DNA of 32,359 bases from Actinomycetota bacterium (lineage in GTDB: Bacteria > Actinomycetota > Acidimicrobiia > Acidimicrobiales > Acidimicrobilacustridaceae), in contig WLCQ01000010.1 of assembly GCA_009705225.1 (NCBI GenBank), positions 1 to 32,359 of the forward strand, written 5' to 3'. A model generated the notes under the pieces. It worked only from the letters and a program-made list of their open reading frames with translations. It was not told the DNA's origin and searched no databases. A program made the translations under genes and the position numbers. Within the stretch, counting starts at the first letter, position 1. Each line of letters begins with the position of its first letter. Shown here one piece after another: positions 15,874 through 22,698 of the stretch.

Positions 15874-16197
15874 TCAGTGACCGACGGGACCGTCGGCCAG
15901 ATTGGCAAGGGCCTCGGCCCGCATGGCTTCACGCTGAGCGGCACGGGAGGCCTGGAGTTCGGTCTCCTGAGCAGCCTTCTGCTCGGCGAGCCAACTCTTG
16001 CGATCGCGCAACTGCGCGGCATCAAGATTGGCAAGCTCGCCACCGTTTTCGAAGGCCACGTGATAGCGGATCCAGGTGACGCCCGAAACGATCCAGATCT
16101 TCCCGGGGGTTCCGGCCGGTACGCCCGGGAGGTCAACTGCAGCGACAACCTTCTGGCGACGCTTGAAGACCTTGGTGGTACTGATCGTGGCTCTCAT
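15874..16197 (-). CDS. Small SH3/KOW-like protein with C-terminal helix
   Basis: A 107-residue protein of unknown function. Residues 15-60 look like a small beta-barrel of the KOW/SH3 kind (KVVAAVDLPGVPAGTPGKIW, then TWIRYHVAFENG), and residues 60-100 are Ala/Glu/Arg/Gln-rich and helical. No signal or membrane segment. ATG 16197 with TAGCAT eight bases upstream and no Shine-Dalgarno. It is the first gene of a unit with an LLM oxidoreductase; another 107-residue SH3-like protein also neighbours an LLM gene at 22364-22687, though the two are not clearly homologous. Nucleic-acid binding is a guess from the fold. Confidence 0.8.
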   Translation of the reverse strand: MRATISTTKVFKRRQKVVAAVDLPGVPAGTPGKIWIVSGVTWIRYHVAFENGGELANLDAAQLRDRKSWLAEQKAAQETELQASRAAQREAMRAEALANLADGPVGH

Positions 16198-16205
16198 GAG
16201 TTGCG

Positions 16206-16211
16206 ATGCTA
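16206..16211 (-). promoter_or_regulatory. -10 element of the SH3-like / LLM unit
   Basis: TAGCAT on the minus strand, eight bases before the ATG at 16197, in the 156-base divergent gap shared with the SDR gene. Confidence 0.4.
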
Positions 16212-16353
16212 CCCAACGGTAACCTCGCCCGTGGATTCCTCGTCCGGACGACGAGGGCCCCGGTCAGATTCGGTCGCCATACCCCTGCGATGGCTACGCT
16301 TCGCCGGTTCCATCACTCTCATCCCGGCGCAGAAGTGCGCGAGGAGGCCCCCC

Positions 16354-17262
16354 ATGACTGACATTGGATTCGACGGCAAGGTTGCCATCATCACCGGAGC
16401 CGGCGGCGGCTTGGGCCGTGAGCATGCGCTCGAACTCGCCCGACGCGGCGCCCGCCTCGTGATCAATGATCTCGGTGGCTCCGTCGGTGGCGAGGGCGGC
16501 GACGCCGGACCGGCCCAGCGTGTCGCCCAGGAGATCATCGACCTCGGTGGCGAAGCTGTTGCCGACACCAATTCGGTGGCCACCGCCGAGGGCGGCAAGG
16601 CCGTGGTGCAGACCGCCGTCGACGCGTTCGGCACTGTCGACATCGTTGTGAACAACGCAGGCATCCTCCGTGACAAGTCGTTCCACAACCTCACCCCCGA
16701 GATGATCGAGGCCGTCATCGACGTGCACCTTCTCGGTGCCTTCTATGTCACCCAGCCGGCGTACCTGATCATGAAGGAGAAGGGTTACGGACGCATCGTG
16801 TCCACCTCATCGAACTCGGGTGTGCTCGGCAACTTCGGTCAGGCCAACTACGGCGCCGCCAAGATGGGCCTCGTCGGATTCACCCGTGTCATCGCAATCG
16901 AGGGTCGTAAGAACGGCATCAAGGCCAACGCCATTGCTCCGGTGGCTCTCACCCGCATGACCGAGGAGATGTTCGGATCCGTCGGCGAGTCGCTCGACCC
17001 GAAACTCGTCAGCCCGCTCGTTGCCTACTTGGCATCTGAGGCCTGCGATGTCAGCGGCGAGGTTTACTCGGCCGCCGGAGGCATCATCTCGCGCTTCTTC
17101 ATCGGTCTGACCCCGGGTTACTACAACCCCAACCTCACGGCTGAGGACATCGCCACGAACTGGGACATCATCCGCGACGAAGAGGGCTACATCGTGCCCG
17201 ATGACTCCAGCGGCGAGATCTCCAAGATCGTCAAGACCGTCCTGGGTGGCGGCGAGAACTGA
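16354..17262 (+). CDS. Short-chain dehydrogenase, MFE-2 / 17-beta-HSD4-like (3-hydroxyacyl-CoA dehydrogenase type)
   Basis: A 302-residue SDR. Cofactor motif TGAGGGLG at 14-21, NDLGGS after the second strand (favouring NAD), NNAG at 100-103, and the catalytic Tyr166-x3-Lys170 with serines at 150-155. The long GSVGGEGGDAGPAQRVAQEI segment and the roughly 60-residue C-terminal tail are typical of the dehydrogenase part of peroxisomal multifunctional enzyme type 2, which oxidises (R)-3-hydroxyacyl-CoA. That makes it a likely beta-oxidation step alongside the acyl-CoA dehydrogenase and thiolase. ATG 16354 has an excellent ribosome site, GAGGAGG, seven to thirteen bases upstream. Exact acyl or steroid substrate unknown. 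Confidence 0.93.
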   Translation: MTDIGFDGKVAIITGAGGGLGREHALELARRGARLVINDLGGSVGGEGGDAGPAQRVAQEIIDLGGEAVADTNSVATAEGGKAVVQTAVDAFGTVDIVVNNAGILRDKSFHNLTPEMIEAVIDVHLLGAFYVTQPAYLIMKEKGYGRIVSTSSNSGVLGNFGQANYGAAKMGLVGFTRVIAIEGRKNGIKANAIAPVALTRMTEEMFGSVGESLDPKLVSPLVAYLASEACDVSGEVYSAAGGIISRFFIGLTPGYYNPNLTAEDIATNWDIIRDEEGYIVPDDSSGEISKIVKTVLGGGEN

Positions 17263-17272
17263 TCGAAATCGC

Positions 17273-17713
17273 TCAGGCCTCGGTCCCGACATCGGGATCG
17301 AGGCCGTGCGAAGCCATCACGGGGGCACCATGGTGGGCCAGCATGCGCCACCTGTTTTCATGACGCTCGAAGATATTGAGCGCGGCGATTGTCGCGCTGC
17401 CATCATCGGCGAGCAGGTTTTCGACACATGTCACCCACGCGAGGTCCCCTGCGACGACGACCTCGGCCTCGGTCACGATGAACTGCAACTGCTGCGGGCC
17501 GTTGAACATCCCCGCCCACGATGACGCGACTGCGGCCCAGCCGCGCAGCGCCGTCCAGCCGGGATGTACACAGGACACCCGATCATCATGGGCCCAGAGG
17601 TCGGACATGCGATCCAGGTCCCTGCTTTCGAAGGCCTCATAGAACTCGCGATTCGCGTCGAGCACCTCGTAGCGAGTCGGTTCGTAACTGGGAAGACGGT
17701 CATCGTGCGACAT
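17273..17713 (-). CDS. SnoaL/NTF2-like protein
   Basis: A 146-residue protein of the NTF2-like (SnoaL_3 / DUF4440) superfamily, a cone-shaped barrel. Typical blocks: REFYEAFESRDLDRMSDLWA, VHPGWTALRGWAAVASSW and TCVENLLADDGSATIAALNIFERHENRWRMLAHHGAP. Members are small enzymes or ligand-binding proteins; this subgroup has no known function. ATG 17713 is chosen over ATG 17722 because TACGGT lies seven bases before it. It faces the SDR gene end-to-end with a ten-base gap and is divergent from the alpha/beta hydrolase, only 29 bases away. Confidence 0.9.
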   Translation of the reverse strand: MSHDDRLPSYEPTRYEVLDANREFYEAFESRDLDRMSDLWAHDDRVSCVHPGWTALRGWAAVASSWAGMFNGPQQLQFIVTEAEVVVAGDLAWVTCVENLLADDGSATIAALNIFERHENRWRMLAHHGAPVMASHGLDPDVGTEA

Positions 17714-17720
17714 CGACCGC

Positions 17721-17726
17721 ACCGTA
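17721..17726 (-). promoter_or_regulatory. -10 element of the NTF2-like gene
   Basis: TACGGT on the minus strand, seven bases before the ATG at 17713, inside a 29-base divergent gap. Confidence 0.5.
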
Positions 17727-17742
17727 GCGCCATGATTGAGCC

Positions 17743-18564
17743 ATGCGAGTCCGCTCCAGTAACCGCGTCAACCTCAAGGTCCACGAACTCGGCGGCGACG
17801 GACCCCCACTGCTGTTCGCCCACGCAACCGGCTTCCACGGGCGGGTGTGGGAACCGTTGGCTGCGTATCTCCCGCAGTTCTCGAAGTGGTCGCTCGATAT
17901 GCGGGCCCACGGCGATTCCACCGAACCCATCGATCGCCCGCTCGAGTGGGAGGGATTCGCCGATGATGTGCTCGCTGTTGTCGATGCACTCGGCCTCGAA
18001 CACCCCTATGGCGTCGGGCATTCGAAGGGCGGCGCGGCGCTTCTGCTCGCCGAGCAGCGCCGACCAGGAACCTTCCGGGCGCTGTACCTCTACGAACCGG
18101 TGGTGATGCCCCCCGAGTATGCACTCGGACATAACCCCGACAATCCGCTGTCCAACGGGGCGCGTCGGCGGCGGGACACCTTCGCCAGCGTCGAGGAAGC
18201 AATCACCAACTACGCCGCAAAACTTCCGTTCTCCACGCTGCACCCCGATGCATTGCGGGCCTACGTCGAGCATGGGTTCGCACCGACCGACGAAGGTCTC
18301 GTCACGTTGAAATGCCGTCCGGAGAACGAAGCTGATGTGTACGCCCACGGTTCGGCTCATCAGGCCTTCCTCGAACTCGGATCTGTGCGCTGTCCGGTCA
18401 CTATCGCCCTCGGTATCGAGGAGACGGTGCCGGCGGTGTTCGGACGAGCGATCGCCGAGAACCTCGCCGATGCCGTCGTTGAGTCCATCCCCTCCCTCGC
18501 CCACTTCGGGCCCCTCGAGGATCCCGAGTTCGTGGCCCGATCCATCGCGACGGCGTTCGCGTAG
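17743..18564 (+). CDS. Alpha/beta hydrolase
   Basis: A 273-residue alpha/beta-hydrolase. Oxyanion region HATGFHGRVW at 27-36, nucleophile elbow GHSKGG with Ser94, and His254 in SLAHFGPLEDP as the likely catalytic histidine; the acid is probably in the strand ending near GIEETVP, where an acidic residue follows. It should hydrolyse an ester, lactone or C-C bond. ATG 17743 has the weak -10-like CATGAT six bases upstream and no Shine-Dalgarno. The lone Lys in the elbow (HSKGG) is seen in many actinobacterial members. Substrate unknown. Confidence 0.92.
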   Translation: MRVRSSNRVNLKVHELGGDGPPLLFAHATGFHGRVWEPLAAYLPQFSKWSLDMRAHGDSTEPIDRPLEWEGFADDVLAVVDALGLEHPYGVGHSKGGAALLLAEQRRPGTFRALYLYEPVVMPPEYALGHNPDNPLSNGARRRRDTFASVEEAITNYAAKLPFSTLHPDALRAYVEHGFAPTDEGLVTLKCRPENEADVYAHGSAHQAFLELGSVRCPVTIALGIEETVPAVFGRAIAENLADAVVESIPSLAHFGPLEDPEFVARSIATAFA

Positions 18565-18611
18565 CAGCACGCAGACCCCGGAGATCCGCTGCGCCTGTCG
18601 CAACCTCCACG

Positions 18612-18617
18612 TAGCGT
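18612..18617 (+). promoter_or_regulatory. -10 element of the RecB-like nuclease gene
   Basis: TAGCGT exactly six bases (TGCCCT) before the ATG at 18624; identical hexamer and near-identical spacer to the site at 26753. Confidence 0.55.
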
Positions 18618-18623
18618 TGCCCT

Positions 18624-19451
18624 ATGGCTCTCCCGCTCCCGTCCTCACTGTCGCCGTCAAAGATCTCCTCGTTCACCGATTGCCCCTTGGCGTTCAGGTT
18701 CGAAGCCATCGAGCGCATGCCCTCCAAGCCCACAGTGCCCACCGTGAAGGGCACGCTCGTCCACTCGGCACTCGAACGGCTGATGACACTCGACGCGGCG
18801 TCTCGCGACCGCTCAGCTGCGAAGGAATGCCTCGCTGCGGCCAGCGCTGAATTACCCGCCGATCCCGAGTGGATCGAGCTCGCGCTACCTGCCGATGAAC
18901 ACGCCCAGTTCTTCGCCGATGCCGAACGACTTGTCGACGCATACTTCAACGTCGAAGATCCCACGAACGTGGAACCCACCGGCCTCGAACTGCACCTCGA
19001 GTACACCGATCCCGCAAGCGGCATGTTGTTGCGGGGCATCATCGATCGCCTCGAGACCGAGTCCGACGGTGGTCTGGTGGTCACCGATTACAAGACCGGC
19101 AAGTCGCCCAATCCGAAATACGCGCAGGCCCGGATGGTCGGCGTTCATGTGTACTCCTATCTCGTCGAGAAGAACTACGGCCATCGCCCCAAGCGAGTGC
19201 AGTTGCTCTACCTCGGCGATCAGAAGGTCGTGGCCGATCTCCCCACCGACCAGTCCACCCGGGGCATCGAGCGCAAGGTCGGCGCAATCTGGGACGCCAT
19301 CACCACGGCGTGTGAACGCGAGAACTTCCAGGCTCGGGTCTCGCCGCTGTGCAAATGGTGCGACTACCGCGAGTTCTGCCCCGAGCAAGGCGGGTCGATC
19401 GAACTGGGCGTCAAGACCGCTGCGAAATTGCGGGCCTCACGGGCGGACTGA
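18624..19451 (+). CDS. RecB/Cas4-like PD-(D/E)XK exonuclease with Fe-S cluster
   Basis: A 275-residue single-domain nuclease of the RecB family. Nuclease motifs: GTLVHSALERL (43-53), RGIIDR with Asp141, and VTDYKTGK with Asp155 and Lys157. Four cysteines bracket the domain, Cys20 and Cys243-x2-Cys246-x5-Cys252, the arrangement that binds a [4Fe-4S] cluster in AddB and Cas4. It would cut single-stranded or duplex DNA ends with Mg. No helicase domain, cas gene or CRISPR array is nearby, so it is a stand-alone repair-type nuclease common in actinobacteria. Leaderless start with TAGCGT six bases upstream. Confidence 0.92.
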   Translation: MALPLPSSLSPSKISSFTDCPLAFRFEAIERMPSKPTVPTVKGTLVHSALERLMTLDAASRDRSAAKECLAAASAELPADPEWIELALPADEHAQFFADAERLVDAYFNVEDPTNVEPTGLELHLEYTDPASGMLLRGIIDRLETESDGGLVVTDYKTGKSPNPKYAQARMVGVHVYSYLVEKNYGHRPKRVQLLYLGDQKVVADLPTDQSTRGIERKVGAIWDAITTACERENFQARVSPLCKWCDYREFCPEQGGSIELGVKTAAKLRASRAD

Positions 19452-19457
19452 GCCCGG

Positions 19458-19505
19458 CCCGTGCTCCACCCGACCACCCTCCCCGTGCTCCACCCGACCA
19501 CCCTC
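19458..19505. repeat. Two perfect tandem copies of a 24-base repeat
   Basis: A 24-base unit beginning CCCGTGCTCCACCCGACC occurs twice back to back (19458-19481 and 19482-19505) between the nuclease and PAP2 genes. It ends three bases before the PAP2 -10 element, so it covers the -35 region of that promoter. Confidence 0.85.
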
Positions 19506-19508
19506 CCC

Positions 19509-19514
19509 TAGAGT
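19509..19514 (+). promoter_or_regulatory. -10 element of the PAP2 phosphatase gene
   Basis: TAGAGT, eight bases before the GTG at 19523, directly after the 24-base tandem repeat. Confidence 0.45.
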
Positions 19515-19522
19515 CCCTTGCC

Positions 19523-20104
19523 GTGACTCCCCCCGAGACTGAAGCGCCGCTCGACCAACCGGTCGTCAACCACTCCGCCGTCGATCGCTTCGACGCAGTG
19601 GTCGACGGATGGTTCGATCGCCTCCGGGGCACCGAACCCGCCGACCGGGTCCTCTACGCATTGACCGAACTCGGCGACTTCGGACTCATCTGGGTACTGC
19701 TGGCGTTCGTACGCGGGCTGCGATCCGAAGAGGACGAACGAGCAGCATGGCGATTCGCCGCGGCACTGGCCGCCGAGTCCGTGCTCATCAACGGAATCAT
19801 CAAGACCCAATTCAAGCGTGAACGGCCGGTCGTGCAGGAACCGCGTCCGCACAAGATGCGCATCCCGCTCACCACCAGTTTCCCGAGCGGTCATTCCAGC
19901 ACGGCGATGGTCGCCGGGATTCTCCTCAGCCAACGCTCGAGCAAGCCCACCAAGGTCGCACTGTTCGGCCTCGGCGGACTCGTGGCGGTCAGTCGGATCC
20001 ATGTACGCATCCACCATGCCTCTGACGTCGTCGGCGGCGTAGCTGTGGGCCTTACCCTCGGCGCCGTGGCCCGCAAGCTCTGGCCGCTCTACCGCAATCG
20101 CTGA
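19523..20104 (+). CDS. PAP2-family phosphatase (membrane)
   Basis: A 193-residue type 2 phosphatidic acid phosphatase-like protein. All three phosphatase motifs are present: K94-x6-R101-P102, PSGH at 121-124 and SR(157-158)-x5-H164-x3-D168. About four or five hydrophobic helices place it in the membrane with the active site at the surface. It would dephosphorylate a lipid phosphate such as phosphatidate or undecaprenyl or decaprenyl diphosphate. GTG 19523 fits the TAGAGT eight bases upstream; the open frame continues back over the nuclease but is non-coding there. Shorter than many PAP2 proteins, without extra domains. Confidence 0.92.
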   Translation: MTPPETEAPLDQPVVNHSAVDRFDAVVDGWFDRLRGTEPADRVLYALTELGDFGLIWVLLAFVRGLRSEEDERAAWRFAAALAAESVLINGIIKTQFKRERPVVQEPRPHKMRIPLTTSFPSGHSSTAMVAGILLSQRSSKPTKVALFGLGGLVAVSRIHVRIHHASDVVGGVAVGLTLGAVARKLWPLYRNR

Positions 20105-20159
20105 ACACACCCCACTGCGGCACCGGAACAATTCCGCTCTCTGACAGGTTGACCACACC

Positions 20160-20759
20160 ATGACTCTTCACTTCGGCATCACCTGGGATTACCGCTGCCC
20201 GTTCGCCCGAATCGTGCATAAGCACATCGTCGACGGGTTGCTCGACGGAGCCGATTGGAAGGTCGACTTCGTGCCGTTCTCGCTGGGGCAGGTTCACGTC
20301 GAGGAGGGCGAGGCCCCCATCTGGGAACGCCCCCAGGACGACACCGGTATTCTCGCTCTTCAGGCTGCCGTCGTGGTGCGTGACACCATGCCCGATCAGT
20401 TCCCCGTGGTGCACCGCGCACTGTTCGAAGCCCGCCACGCCGAAGGCGCCCAACTACGTGATGAGCCCGTGCTCCGGGCGCTGCTCGAGGCAAACGGGAT
20501 CGATCCCGATCCGGTGTTCGCCGAGGTCGCCTCCGGACGACCACTGGAAATCATCCGTGACGAACACACAAGAGTGGCTACCGACCTCGACGTCTGGGGT
20601 GTTCCCACATTCATGGCTTCTGGCCGGGCGGCGTTCGTGCGTCTCATGGATCTTCCCGCCGACGGTACCGATGCCCGGCAATCGATCGAGCGGATCGTTG
20701 ACATGGTCACCAACTGGTCGGCACTCAACGAGTTCAAGCACACAAGCCTCGACCGCTGA
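20160..20759 (+). CDS. DsbA-family thioredoxin-fold protein (FrnE/HCCA-isomerase-like)
   Basis: A 199-residue DsbA-like protein. The active-site region reads WDYRCPFAR with one cysteine, Cys13 (C-x2-A), followed by a helical insertion and the cis-proline motif DVWGVPTFM near residue 145. The single cysteine means it cannot form the usual disulfide and is more like 2-hydroxychromene-2-carboxylate isomerases or glutathione/mycothiol-dependent enzymes. It has no signal peptide, so it acts in the cytoplasm. ATG 20160 with a poor ribosome site (GACAGG). A mycothiol-linked role would fit the mca gene further on, but this is only a guess. Confidence 0.9.
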   Translation: MTLHFGITWDYRCPFARIVHKHIVDGLLDGADWKVDFVPFSLGQVHVEEGEAPIWERPQDDTGILALQAAVVVRDTMPDQFPVVHRALFEARHAEGAQLRDEPVLRALLEANGIDPDPVFAEVASGRPLEIIRDEHTRVATDLDVWGVPTFMASGRAAFVRLMDLPADGTDARQSIERIVDMVTNWSALNEFKHTSLDR

Positions 20760-20877
20760 GCTGCAGCAGCTGCCAACTCGGCGTGTCGCCGGACGTGACC
20801 ATCGACAGGCCGGATTATCGACGGACCGGATCACCGGGGACCCGAAACGACAAGAGGTTCCGTGTCCCCGGACGTGA

Positions 20878-20906
20878 CGAGGGCGCGGCGCTTAGCCGCG
20901 CCCTCG
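20878..20906. terminator. Strong hairpin between convergent genes
   Basis: CGAGGGCGCGGC, loop GCTTA, GCCGCGCCCTCG: a perfect 12-base-pair stem between the DsbA-like gene and the 57-residue protein gene. The surrounding 183-base gap has no gene; CCGGACGTGAC occurs twice in it, at about 20788 and 20867. Confidence 0.65.
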
Positions 20907-20942
20907 ATCGGACTTCAGGTTGCGAGCCAAGCCCGCTCAGAA

Positions 20943-21116
20943 TCAGTTCGAGGTCAGAACCGAGGAGTCGTGCTTGAGGATGGTTCGCACATCGAGCAGG
21001 AGGTCAGCGACCTCGCTGGTACTCACGAGCTCCCGGTTGAGCATCTCCCCGAGGGCACCGTCGATGATGGACAGCGCCTCAGCGATGGTTGCATCGAGCT
21101 CTTGAGTGTCGGTCAT
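20943..21116 (-). CDS. 57-residue acidic protein, unknown function
   Basis: A 57-residue protein. It is mostly helical by composition (DATIAEALSIIDGALGEML, then TSEVADLLLDVRTILKH), acidic and cytoplasmic, with no cysteines or signal. ATG 21116 has the near-ideal ribosome site AGGAGA five bases upstream. The frame is open 34 codons further, but that part is unlike protein-coding sequence and lacks such a site. It ends in front of a strong hairpin. The 223 bases to the next gene (21117-21339) hold no other gene I can see. Family not recognised; regulation or partner unknown. Confidence 0.72.
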   Translation of the reverse strand: MTDTQELDATIAEALSIIDGALGEMLNRELVSTSEVADLLLDVRTILKHDSSVLTSN

Positions 21117-21325
21117 TGTGTCTCCTGTCGTGGCCTGAGCCGCTCGCAGACGATGGGTAGGAACTTCTGAACGCATCGTAGGGCCAATGGTGTGACAAGC
21201 GTGTTTCAGAGAGGTCATTTCTTTCGCGAATTCTCGGTGGTCGCTGAACGCTTTCCGAGGACAGGTCGCGCTCTGGCACAGTGATTCCCGCCGATCGGTC
21301 CGCCGCCGCTGTCACTCACCGGTTG

Positions 21326-21331
21326 TAGCGT
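21326..21331 (+). promoter_or_regulatory. -10 element of LLM oxidoreductase 2
   Basis: TAGCGT, eight bases before the ATG at 21340. No Shine-Dalgarno. Confidence 0.45.
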
Positions 21332-21339
21332 CGGCGCCC

Positions 21340-22362
21340 ATGAGCGACACCAAGTCATCCATGAGCGACGGCAAGTCATCGACGACCCCTATCGGCGTCA
21401 CTTTCGCCAGCTTCTCCGCACTCGGTCCTCAGGCGGGTCTGCGCGCAGCGGCTCGAGCCGTCGAACTCGGATACTCATCGTTCTGGGTCGCCGAAACCGT
21501 CGGCATGGAGGCCTTCGCAACTCTGGCCGCGATCGGGGCGGCGCAGCCTTCGCTCTCACTCGGCACCGGCGTTCTGGCCCTCCAGTTGCGCACGCCGGCA
21601 GTCACGGCCATGGGCGCCGCCACACTTCAAGCGCTTCACCCCGACCGCGACATCCTTCTCGGTTTCGGTATCTCCTCTCCCGCAGTTGTGTCGCGTTGGC
21701 ACGGCGCCGAGTACACCGACCGGCCGTTGGCCCAGACCCGTGAATACCTCACACTTCTTCGTGAATGTCTCAGCGGCGAGAAGGTCACCTTTCAGGGCGA
21801 CTATTACCAGGTCAAAGGGTTCCGCCTCGGGGTCGATCCCGGCGAACGGCGTCCTCAGATCATCTTGGCGGCGCTGAACCCCCGAATGCTCGAACTCGCC
21901 GGCGAACTCGCCGATGGCGTCCTGCTGAATTACCTCCCAGCCTCACATATCGGCTGGTCGGTCGAGCAGGTCCGAAAGGGTGGCGACGCCACGGTCTACG
22001 CCTATGTGCACGTCGGCGTCACCGAACGCGAACCCAACCTCGACCGTGGTCGCCGCGACATCTTCTCCTACGCCGTCGTCGACTCCTATGCGAACAACTT
22101 CATCCGGGCCGGATTCGCCGATGAGGTCGCCGAGATCCGTGAGCGTCATGCCGCCGGCGATCGCGATGGTGCCGTCGCCGCAGTCTCCGACCGCATGGTC
22201 GATGCCATCGATGTCCTCGGCGATGCCGACCATGTGCGAGCCACCGTTCGGGCCTACATCGATGCCGGAGTCGAGGTTCCGGTCATCATGCCAATGCCAT
22301 GGGGAGCCGACCGCCAACAGGTCATCGACGACACCATGCAAGCTGCAGCTGCAGCACTCTGA
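21340..22362 (+). CDS. LLM-class F420-dependent oxidoreductase (2)
   Basis: A 340-residue luciferase-like oxidoreductase. Blocks: PIGVTFASFSALGPQAGLRA, ELGYSSFWVAETVGMEAF, LSLGTGVLALQLRTP, DRDILLGFGISSPAVVSRWHG and GERRPQIILAALNPRMLELAG. F420 use is inferred from the family. The first 14 residues repeat themselves (MSDTKSS, MSDGKSS), so two in-frame ATGs exist, 21340 and 21361; TAGCGT eight bases before the first favours it. It is followed after one base by a 107-residue SH3-like protein and stands convergent to another LLM gene. Resembles LLM copy 3 (22699-23670) more than copy 1. Substrate unknown. Confidence 0.94.
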   Translation: MSDTKSSMSDGKSSTTPIGVTFASFSALGPQAGLRAAARAVELGYSSFWVAETVGMEAFATLAAIGAAQPSLSLGTGVLALQLRTPAVTAMGAATLQALHPDRDILLGFGISSPAVVSRWHGAEYTDRPLAQTREYLTLLRECLSGEKVTFQGDYYQVKGFRLGVDPGERRPQIILAALNPRMLELAGELADGVLLNYLPASHIGWSVEQVRKGGDATVYAYVHVGVTEREPNLDRGRRDIFSYAVVDSYANNFIRAGFADEVAEIRERHAAGDRDGAVAAVSDRMVDAIDVLGDADHVRATVRAYIDAGVEVPVIMPMPWGADRQQVIDDTMQAAAAAL

Positions 22363-22363
22363 G

Positions 22364-22687
22364 ATGCCACCAGCGCGTCGACCCCTCTCCAAGCCAACCC
22401 CGACCGAACCGTTGCCCGTCGGGCTCACCGATACTGCCCTCTCCGAGCTCGGCGTGAGCGTCGGCGACGCGGTTCGTTTCCGTCGCCGTGACACCGAGCG
22501 TTGGAAGGAAGCCACCGTTGCCAAGCGGGAGACTGACGGCAGCATCAGCGTTCGCGACTCACGAGGCGGCCTGCGCGCCCTTCCCATCGATTCCATCGAG
22601 GTGCGCACCGTTGGTCCTCGGGGCGGCATTGTCTGGGAGCCGCTTTCTGAGCGCGCCAGTCGTACCGAACAGATGCGACTGATCTGA
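22364..22687 (+). CDS. Small SH3/Tudor-like protein
   Basis: A 107-residue protein. After a Pro-rich N-terminus (1-25) comes a beta-rich core, GVSVGDAVRFRRRDTERW then GSISVRDSRGGLRALPIDSI (about 30-80), that reads like a small SH3/Tudor-type barrel, and a basic tail. No signal or membrane segment. The ATG lies one base after the stop of LLM oxidoreductase 2, so the two are co-transcribed and probably coupled. Family not recognised by name. RNA or DNA binding is possible from charge and fold, but unproven. Convergent with the next LLM gene, 11 bases away. Confidence 0.8.
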   Translation: MPPARRPLSKPTPTEPLPVGLTDTALSELGVSVGDAVRFRRRDTERWKEATVAKRETDGSISVRDSRGGLRALPIDSIEVRTVGPRGGIVWEPLSERASRTEQMRLI

Positions 22688-22698
22688 GTCGGAGCGAA

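Noticed and set aside
14808-16148. Long N-terminal extension of LLM oxidoreductase 1
   Set aside because: The added 103 residues are antisense-like, overlap the SH3-like gene in another frame and precede the family's normal N-terminus MKLGMQIDY.
15877-16353. Upstream extension of the SDR frame
   Set aside because: It runs antisense through the small SH3-like gene; the GAGGAGG site and the family N-terminus fix the start at 16354.
17473-18603. A 376-codon minus-strand frame over the alpha/beta hydrolase
   Set aside because: The hydrolase on the plus strand has its catalytic Ser and His. The antisense product is featureless; its tail merely overlaps the NTF2-like gene in another frame.
19458-19505. 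Tandem repeat as a CRISPR remnant
   Set aside because: The copies are directly adjacent with no spacers, and the nearby Cas4-like nuclease has no cas neighbours.
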